The notes beneath the pieces are model-generated. The model did no database searches. It saw only the letters and a list, made by a program, of their open reading frames with translations, and was not told where the DNA came from. Shown one piece after another: positions 57,035 to 64,000 of a stretch of DNA of 64,000 bases. Numbering within the stretch: position 1 is the first letter of the stretch; each line of letters starts with the position of its first letter. This stretch comes from Agrypnia vestita (lineage: Eukaryota; Arthropoda; Insecta; Trichoptera; Phryganeidae). The position numbers and the translations under genes were made by a program. Location: the NCBI GenBank assembly GCA_016648135.1, contig JADDOH010002062.1, positions 1 through 64,000 of the forward strand. Direction: 5' to 3'.

Positions 57035-58765
57035 TTTGTGGCGGATCCGACTACAGAGCAGCATGGTTCCAGAACGCAGTGTGAATCGTACCTAAAGTTT
57101 CCACGCGCAATGCGCAGATTAAGTATATAAATAGGGTTTAAATAAGCCTTGCTAGTTAGCAGAGTTCCTCCACCAACCATTCATGGAAATTCTAATATTC
57201 TGTTGTTGGTGGGTAAATCTCAAGCTTAAGAAAACAATTTTAAAGGCGTTAAACTGAATACAAAATCTGCTTGTATAGCCTTAATTTGCTAATATATGAA
57301 AATGTTCAAATTGAGATAAATATTGAGTTTAAGGAAAAATATGAATATGGTGATGATCCCCATCACTAATGTGGGAAATTAAATGCATCCGAACGGTACG
57401 ATATGACATAATACGACATACCTATTTTTCGCATATCGAACACCAAAGGGAGCCCGTATTTAGAGGCGAGATCTCTTCGCACATTCATACACCTTACTGC
57501 ATTGGTAAGTCCTTTCATTTCAATTCTCTAAAGTGATCAATAGATCATTCGAAAACCCCTACAACTCTTTTAAAAACCTACAAATATTATATTAAAAGAA
57601 TGTGATATTTGAACAAAAAAAACTTGTATAAATTTTGTCTTATTTCTGAACTATACGGATTCTTGAAGAAAGCATGACGTAGTGTATTGTACATGCATAA
57701 TGCATATTTGAGTTGCACGCGAAGTCTATTTGAACATTGATTAAATTGAATGTGCATTTCCATAAAAGTATTGTATTTGAACTACAAGTACTTCGTCGTT
57801 CTTTAGCGAACTTGTGTAAATATATTATGGAAATCTTGGAAAAGGAATAGATTGTGAAATAAGAAACTCTACACGTAAAACATGAATAAAGTCCCGTACA
57901 CGCGTTGCCGGCAAAGCAAGAAGATCGTCATGAAATAACCAGATATTCTAAAAAAATTATGCGTTTTTTATAGTTTGTGAAAAGGCATATAATTCGCCTG
58001 CATTTTTTTTTTGTTTTTTAAAGTAAAGTTCATTTTTCCATTTATTTTCGACGTGATTTTTTTTATTTTAATTTTCTAGCCTTATAACACTAGAAAACTA
58101 CATTTGTTTTATTGTTTATTTTCTTGATATTATATTATTTAAAACTTGGAACTCCTTCGCAAACTAATGCCTAAAATAACAATTTATTTCTGTAGGTTAT
58201 ACATTTAGAATGCAGTAGGTACTATAAAAGTAATTTTCATGACAGGCTGCTTGATTATTCATTTCATAACTCACTATGTTCGAGTATACAGGATGTGTGT
58301 ACTTTATTAAGGTAATCATGATTTATTATAGCTCTTTGAATTTTGATTATTATTAATATAACGTATCACCAACTCCAAAAATATTAGATTAAATATTAAA
58401 AAGTATTTGAAATATATAAAAAATGTAACGGTAGCAAATTTTGCTTTTGTAATTTCAACCCATTCATCCTCTTGCAGATCATCTGAAATAACTGAAATTT
58501 CTGAAATTTGAACTGAAATAAATGCCTGAACGGGCAACCGCTGAAATACACGAACTGCTACTGGATATCTCAAGGACATCCGCTTTTAATTTTAATGCCC
58601 TGTAAAATTTTATTTGTTCCTAAAACGCTGATTGTTATATATTTCTGACAAATATTAATAGTCTTTATCAGTAAGTTTATTGAGAACAAATTCATCTTGC
58701 TAAACTTAATCTTGTCTTCGAAATTCGTATCCTTTAACACGTCACAAAAATATAAATGATTTGTA
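57035..58765. other. Intron sequence, no gene recognised
   Basis: AT-rich; nothing recognised. Confidence 0.5.
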
Positions 58766-58769
58766 CCAG

Positions 58770-58890
58770 ATACCACGTCCTAGAAACACTGGAGGACCGA
58801 AAAAACCGACCGGCTGTGGAGACCGCGGCTTCGGCAGCTGTGTCATTCCGTCGCCCGTATCGGTGTAGTGAACAAAGCCCTTCTCGCTCT
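58770..58890 (-). other. Coding-like GC island, identity unknown
   Basis: The minus strand reads NESEKGFVHYTDTGDGMTQL, PKPRSPQPVGFFGPPVFLG and RGIWY in an open frame of 76 codons (58972-58742). The proline/glycine-rich peptide and raised GC look like coding sequence. No good acceptor lies upstream and neither boundary gives the phase needed between E1 and E2. It may be a lost exon or a transposon scrap. Confidence 0.3.
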
Positions 58891-58894
58891 CGTT

Positions 58895-61060
58895 AAAATT
58901 ATTATTGTAATCGTAATAAATATAAATGTTGAATAATGTTATAGCAGTGAATAAACAGTGATAGAAACACAAGTAGGAATGGTTATATTATTCTCTTATA
59001 TATTTAGATCAACCATCTCTCTCACACCAGTCTGCTCTATACCTGGTCAGCGGTAATACCCCACTTGCACGACCATACAACTGTAACTGGTAACTTGGTA
59101 ACACTAGCCGGTAAAGATTTATTTTACAACGCAATTGATATTGCAAGACAAATATTTGACAATGTTTGCATCCGAATAACAGCAGCAGGTGTATAGAACT
59201 AATATTACACTTGGATCTCGACTTCTGGAGTGAACGGGTGTGCTTGCCATCAATTCACAACAGAACTCGAAATACAAGGCGCGAAATCCCTTTGAAAATG
59301 GCCAGTGCTATCTGTCCGAAACGTTGGGTACAATATAACAGTCTTTCTCAAGACTACAATACGCGGGTTATCCTAGAAAATAATCCTTCAACTAATATTA
59401 CGTATATACTTGTATATCTGCTATAATAGGTACAATGACCATTTTATGAGAAAAGAATACATCATCTTTTTTTTGTGGTGACATATAGTAGAATTTACTA
59501 TTTGGACATACTGTCGCCAATAAAGTGCAAAACGTCAATTTACTTAGTATCTCATCTAAATTACTTAAATTAAGCAGACATATTTGTTTGTCCTGCACTA
59601 GTTTGTAAATGAAGACAAATAACGATCATCTCTTTCGCTCCGAAATCTCAATGGCTTTCAAACTAAATGGTTTATGGATTATGTGTGATGGCGCAGGCGT
59701 TGTAACTAAAAATTAATTCTACAATCCGTACAATGAGTCAAAAGTTATAACTTGATATATTCCCCATTTCGGCGTCCACTTGTCAATTACCTGCACCATA
59801 ACTGTAGCCACGCCCCCGTTCAAAAATTGATTTGTTTGCTAGAATGAATAATGGATAGTTAGTATGCGTCCGTCCAAACGAAGATACAGTGGAATCGAAA
59901 CCGGTAGATTATATTGATTAATATTAATATTTGACTGAAAATGAGAAACTCGATTGAAAAAATAACTTTTTAAAATTTTTGTTATTCAGAATGCTTAGAA
60001 ATTTTATGCTAGAACAAACTTCTATGCTTTGCTAGTAACATACACAAGAAGAAAAATACCCGGAGAAATGTATTTTACGACGAACATATATGAGTAAAAC
60101 CAAAGCCGGCTTATCCCTGAGGCAGAGGGCGATTGAAAAAAACACGGGTATTTTTTCACTTGAAAAAATATGTTTGTTTGTCAGCATTTAAATTCGGTTC
60201 TGTGAGTGGCTTAATACCTGGAGAAGACAATATTTAAAAAATATATATTTCGTTAGCTTATTTTGTAATTTATGTGGTGCGCAGTCTGGTTTGGTATATT
60301 GTTTATTATTTTTTATTAATATATTTTTATTTTCTTATAAACAGACCTTCCCCAGGTCGTAATTGACTGATAGATGATCCTAATGTGACTTTAGAGTACA
60401 AAGTAAAAATATTTTTGATAAATATGTGAAATTATAGAAGATAACGTGATTACACAAAACAATTTAACGTAAAAGAAATTATAAGTAAATAGCTACAACT
60501 CATGGATGCGTTAGTGGCGGGCATTGTGTATTTTGATAGGTAGGATATTTAAAAAGATGAGTTAAATATTATTTTGATTGATAGAAAATATCAAAAATTT
60601 ATGAAAGAGTAGTAATTTCACAATCAGCAAGCGCATCGACAACAGTCTGGTTGTGTTTCATTCTGCACGCCATTTATGTTTTTCGGGAGAATTGTAATTA
60701 ATTTTTATTCTTACTTCATTTCTTTTTATGTTTTTATTTTATTGTTTTTGGATAAGTTGTTATTACTGCCTCCACTCTTATTTTAATTTAACCATGGCTT
60801 ACTTTTTTTCTTCTTTATTGCATTTGTGTTTATTTAATATTTGGTTAAGTTTTTACAATCATGTCTCTATTCTCTCTACATATATATATATATTCCTCCG
60901 CTACACGCGAGTCCTTGACTTTTATAGAGGAGAAGTAAATGTATATTTTGATAGTCTATATGTTATTTCACTTACTAACTTTAAACCTTTAAAATTATGT
61001 ATGAATATAAAACTATAAATGAAAAAGAGAACTTGTGTATTTAGGAATCAGATAATTCCT
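58895..61060. other. Intron sequence, no gene recognised
   Basis: AT-rich, with a short TA run near 60882-60895. An open frame at 59166-59426 has no recognisable domain. Confidence 0.5.
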
Positions 61061-61080
61061 CAATGTTTGAGTGAGTTTGC

Positions 61081-61227
61081 GTGAGCTACATTACCTGACG
61101 CGTGAGCTACATTACCTGACGCGTGAGCTACATTACCTGACGCGGGAGCTACATTACCTGACGCGTGAGCTACATTACCTGACGCGTGAGCTACATTACC
61201 TGACGCGTGAGCTACATTACCTGACGC
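61081..61227. repeat. 21-bp minisatellite, 7 units, each with a splice donor
   Basis: Seven head-to-tail 21-bp units start at 61081, 61102, 61123, 61144, 61165, 61186 and 61207. They are almost identical; the main change is T to G in the fourth unit (CGGGAGC for CGTGAGC). On the minus strand every unit contains GCGTCAG|GTAATG, the 5' splice site of exon E1. Because 21 is divisible by 3, the array is open in the exon frame and encodes repeats of A-S-G-N-V-A-H. The strand complementary to the gene is also open, simply because the period is a multiple of three. The array has no unique spacers, so it is not a CRISPR. Confidence 0.95.
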
Positions 61228-61366
61228 GGGAGCCGCAGCCAGATCCAGCGCGTGCGTGGTGTTGATGCTCAGAGCCGCGGGGGCCGCGGTGGTGGCGGGC
61301 CGCTCGAAGAACTCTATGCTGGCCATGAAGCCGTTGTAGTCATACGGCGGCACGTGGTCTCCAGAA
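61221..61366 (-). CDS. SOL-1-like CUB protein, exon E1 (linker region)
   Basis: This 146-bp coding exon is 1 nt, 48 codons and 1 nt. The acceptor is TTTCCTAG before 61366 and the first donor is CAG|GTAATG after 61221. It reads SGDHVPPYDYNGFMASIEFF then an Ala/Thr-rich stretch ending in LDLAAAPAS. It is far richer in GC than its surroundings. The first half looks conserved; the Ala-rich end looks like a linker before the first CUB domain. The 3' end runs straight into a 21-bp tandem array that copies the splice donor seven times, so the true exon end could be any of the seven donors. Without splicing, the frame continues through the array and stops at 61060. The phase fits direct joining to E2, which would create an Asp codon at the junction, but an extra symmetric exon in the 22.5-kb intron cannot be excluded. 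Confidence 0.72.
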
Positions 61367-61369
61367 CTA

Positions 61370-61995
61370 GGAAACAAAAATGATGTCATTTTACATAAAT
61401 AAATATGACTTACAAATTTTTATCCGATCATTGAGATCTCCAACCCTATTTGGAAATAAGTTTTAAAATACTTGTCTAGGCTTTGTCTCTTCCCTGCCTA
61501 GAATGCTTAGCTACTAAAATGTATGTTATGACGATAAAATAACATCTACCATCTAAATAAAGTGCATCATATTTTTGTCTTCTTTATTGTTTTTGGAACG
61601 AAGTTCCTTAACGCGACTTGTGGTGGGTCTATCTCTCTCTCTCTTGAGAGGGAGTATGTAATCTTGTCAATCAACCTGGATATATTTTTCAGGATCTGTT
61701 TAAAAGACGAATCTAAGTATTGCACATGATGGGTGGTCGTATAAGCGCACTACAGAGCCGACAATATTCACAATCGAACGCCGAGGACATTGAACCCATG
61801 CGCTTTGTACTTGAGCGGCATATTTTATACCTTGTTCATTGTTAGCAATTGTCAATATGTAACATTTTTTTAAAAATCATTTTAGCAACATTGATTGACA
61901 TTTAAATTATAAAAAATCTCCATTGCTATTGTTGATGAATTTGGCGTTAACGTTATAGAGATTATTTATGATGATCATTAAATTGAATGAAAAAC
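61370..61995. other. Sequence upstream of E1, no exon recognised
   Basis: In transcript order this leads into the E1 acceptor. Part of 61930-61985 is shared with 40770-40830. No earlier exon of the gene was seen here or up to 64000. Confidence 0.45.
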
Positions 61996-61998
61996 TAT

Positions 61999-62332
61999 CG
62001 CCCGTATTTTGAAATAAACATATTCCTATTTCGGTATCTTGACAGTTATTGTATAAAATTGTAATGCCGTCAATTTTGTCGTTTTGAGTTTGATAGGCTT
62101 GAAATTAATGAATTCATTCAATCAGAAACCTCCAAAACGTAAAAAAACGTTAAGTTATTCACAGATTGTGGATAACTTAACGTTTTTTTACGTATTTAGG
62201 CTTTCAGATTGATTGAATTCATTAATTTCAAACCTGAGAAACTTAAAATGACAAATTGACAGCATTACAATGTTATACAATTACTGTCAAGATACAGAAG
62301 AAGCAATATTGCTTGTTTCAGAATATGGCTGT
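61999..62332. mobile_element. Palindromic MITE with about 160-bp inverted arms
   Basis: The left arm (CGGTATCTTGACAGTTATTG, TTGAAATTAATGAATTC, AACGTTAAGTTAT) is inverted on the right (ATAACTTAACGTT, GAATTCATTAATTTCAAACC, CAATTACTGTCAAGATACAG). The two arms meet around a 10-bp loop near 62161-62170, with a perfect stem of more than 20 bp at the centre. Transcribed as part of the pre-mRNA or its antisense, it would fold into a long RNA hairpin. Related to 23779-24286 and 1236-1330. No coding sequence. Confidence 0.88.
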
Positions 62333-62334
62333 AT

Positions 62335-63160
62335 GCATTTTTATACCTGTCGATGAGAGATTCAGATACTCTCGATACTTGAGTAGCAAAATATAAAATT
62401 ATAATTAAACTCACGTAGAGATAACATAGTTTATTTTTTTCACCCAATTATAAAAGTGATCAATGATCACAAATAAATATCTCTTCAACGTTAGAGTCAA
62501 ATCCATCAATAATATGTGTTACCTCTTTGATTTAGATACTTTGCACTTATAAATGGATAAGATTTAAAAAAATTATAATAAATAAAAAAATTGTAATATT
62601 TATTGCTCCTATTAAATAACTTTATTTAATTAATTCTATAGAATAAATTCTATAGATTAAAACTTTCTATATGCCTTCTCTGATTAATATATTCATTTGG
62701 CAGTTGTCTTTCAGAGGCAAAATAGCATTATGGTTGTGTCTCACCCGTCTTTGACCCGGATCAAATCACGAATCCTAAAAGAGGTTCTTTTGATTTGATA
62801 ATCCATGGAAAAAGTGGGAAGGGAGTTCCATAATTATTTCCTTTGACAGGCGAGAGAGGGAGGCGGCGAGGATAATAAGGAGGTGTCGGAGGAGGGGGAA
62901 GGGGAGGGGAGCTTGGGAGGGCGACACCTTCTTCAAATTGCCGATAGTCCATTAGCAGTTACTTAAAATCTATAGCAAATTTACGAAATTTGGCCACAAG
63001 TAATTCTCGACTTGCTGCCCGTGAAATTCGCCACTGAATTGTCTAACCCGAACATTTATACTTTTCTGTGTCAGCAATTTTTATAAAATACTAGCTTTAC
63101 TACTCGGCCTCGTCCAAGATTTCAATTCATCTGCAAATTGATTTTATATTCAACAAATTT
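62335..63160. other. No gene recognised; contains a purine tract
   Basis: AT-rich except for the G/A-rich tract at 62850-62935. The complementary strand is open over this tract (proline-rich), which is a composition effect. Confidence 0.5.
62850..62935. repeat. Polypurine (G/A-rich) tract
   Basis: GGCGAGAGAGGGAGGCGGCG, then GGAGGTGTCGGAGGAGGGGG and AAGGGGAGGGGAGC. Strong strand asymmetry. Confidence 0.8.
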
Positions 63161-63164
63161 TTAT

Positions 63165-63430
63165 TAAACAATTAGAAAAGACGTACAGAAAAATCAAATT
63201 AACGAAAAAATATTTTAACTGCTACCGGGATTCGAACCAACAGACCTCCATTCTATCCGGGGATGACGCGTTATCAAATTTTGCCACGGCAGTCTGGTAA
63301 GTTAACGAAAAATTTTCGACCTTATATATATATAGTCTCTTTTTTTTAAAATTGATTAACATTTTTAAAGCAATCCGATTGTTATAATGTAATCGTCACA
63401 AATACCTTTGTGCATCTACCGCTATATTTT
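63165..63430 (-). mobile_element. tRNA-derived SINE, family B
   Basis: On the minus strand: A-box-like GTGGCAAAATTTGATAACGC, B box GGTTCGAATCCCGG (63225-63238), and tail TAAAATATTTTTTCGTTAAT. It aligns with 28200-28500 in the same order. Confidence 0.75.
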
Positions 63431-63540
63431 TTCGTTAATTTGATTTTTCTTTATGTCTTTTCTAATTGATTAATAAAAATTTGTTTAATAATTCACAGAA
63501 CTTTGTTCTGAAATTGCAACTTCACAATAATAATATGTTT
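63431..63540 (+). mobile_element. SINE family B, 3' part, opposite orientation
   Basis: TTTTTCGTTAATTTGATTTT, then TTCACAGAACTTTGTTCTG and GCAACTTCACAATAATAATA match the tail of 28660-28850. It lies head to head with the minus-strand copy. Confidence 0.65.
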
Positions 63541-63639
63541 TCTTTAATAGATTTCATATTTCATTATATTTCACTAAAATGGAAAAATTGCAGGACGAAA
63601 TATAGCTGAAATAAATCAATAGATATAAACACTATTTTT

Positions 63640-64000
63640 CTAAATTTTATCTATTTAAAAATATGGAATACATTATATAGTATCTTTTTATATAATTTAC
63701 AAGGATATACTTTGTATCAACCGCTAATTTGTTGAAATATCAATATATTTCGGTGTACATATCCTCTGAATCAGGATACAACGTATACCTATTAAAAATA
63801 AAAAATCGAATTAAAGACAAAGAAATAAATATATTAGATAACCAATTAAGTACTAATGTGAAAACAGATTAAAAAGACTTTATATATGAGCTAAAGAACA
63901 CCTAAGGTTTTTAAGTAGCAATAATTATTCAGAATATTCAAATCATCTTTTGGAAATAGATCATTCTTTTGATATCACACAGGGCTTACAGGATTACAGT
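63640..64000 (-). repeat. Repeat family V, copy 4, runs off the window
   Basis: GAATCAGGATACAACGTATA, AATGTGAAAACAGATTAAAA, TTCAAATCATCTTTTGGAAA and TCATTCTTTTGATATCACAC. The parts are shared with 49190-49600, some in inverted order, so this copy may be rearranged. Confidence 0.5.

Larger units (their letters stand above)
16298..61366 (-). other. Multi-exon gene span: CUB-domain, SOL-1-like protein (partial)
   Basis: Five minus-strand exons (61366-61221, 38703-38538, 28161-27902, 23253-23072, 16462-16298) have AG acceptors and GT donors and compatible phases at every junction. E1 ends with 1 nt of a codon and E2 starts with 2. E2 ends with 2 and E3 starts with 1. E3 ends with 1 and E4 starts with 2. 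E4 to E5 is phase 0. The joined reading frame has no stop over about 272 codons and gives continuous CUB-like sequence across the junctions, for example LFNYKLK then APSCRSVIEVIDG, and FMFHD then EQVSGTLQPG. No signal peptide, membrane segment or terminal stop is in the model, so both ends lie elsewhere. The SOL-1 assignment (CUB-domain auxiliary protein of glutamate receptors) rests on recalled family resemblance only; another CUB-domain protein is possible. Confidence 0.8.

Noticed and set aside
61081..61227. CRISPR-like array
   Set aside because: Units are directly adjacent with no unique spacers, and the setting is eukaryotic.
61071..61265. Plus-strand open frame of repeated ELHYLTR units
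   Set aside because: It is the antisense of the 21-bp array; any array with a period divisible by three and no stop is open on several frames. The minus strand carries the exon.

Overview
The window looks like animal nuclear DNA, most likely from an insect and plausibly a moth or butterfly. It is AT-rich, has no bacterial-style gene packing, carries short exons with GT..AG junctions, and is crowded with insect-type transposable elements: mariner, a Helitron remnant, RTE-type LINEs, tRNA-derived SINEs, a solo LTR, hAT and other MITEs. The frequent TACCTAC-type words hint at Lepidoptera, but this was not tested.

One host gene can be read with confidence, on the minus strand. Five exons share coding phase and splice-site quality: E1 61366-61221, E2 38703-38538, E3 28161-27902, E4 23253-23072 and E5 16462-16298. 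Joined, they encode about 272 residues of an extracellular protein with CUB-like, cysteine-containing domains, most like insect proteins named suppressor of lurcher 1 (SOL-1)-like. Both ends of the gene appear to lie outside the window. Its introns are about 22.5, 10.4, 4.6 and 6.6 kb, so most of the window is intron.

Layout. 1-4.1 kb: decayed Helitron helicase, an array of GC-rich hairpins, SINE and palindrome repeats. 4.1-16.3 kb: mostly anonymous AT-rich DNA with a candidate plus-strand exon (8731), an LTR-like sequence and LINE/SINE tails. 16.3-28.2 kb: E5, E4 and E3, with a near-perfect mariner between E5 and E4 and nested MITEs between E4 and E3. 28.2-38.7 kb: SINEs, LINE remnants, a solo LTR, a broken mariner interrupted by two younger insertions, and a 161/167-bp tandem array that starts 37 bp past the E2 splice donor. 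38.7-61.4 kb: the giant E1-E2 intron with many repeat families, RTE remnants and a possible alternative first exon. 61.2-64 kb: E1, whose 5' splice site lies inside a 21-bp minisatellite, then a palindromic MITE and SINEs.

The most striking observation is the E1 junction: seven tandem 21-bp units each carry an identical in-frame CAG|GTAATG donor, so donor choice could add 7-residue blocks to the protein without changing frame.
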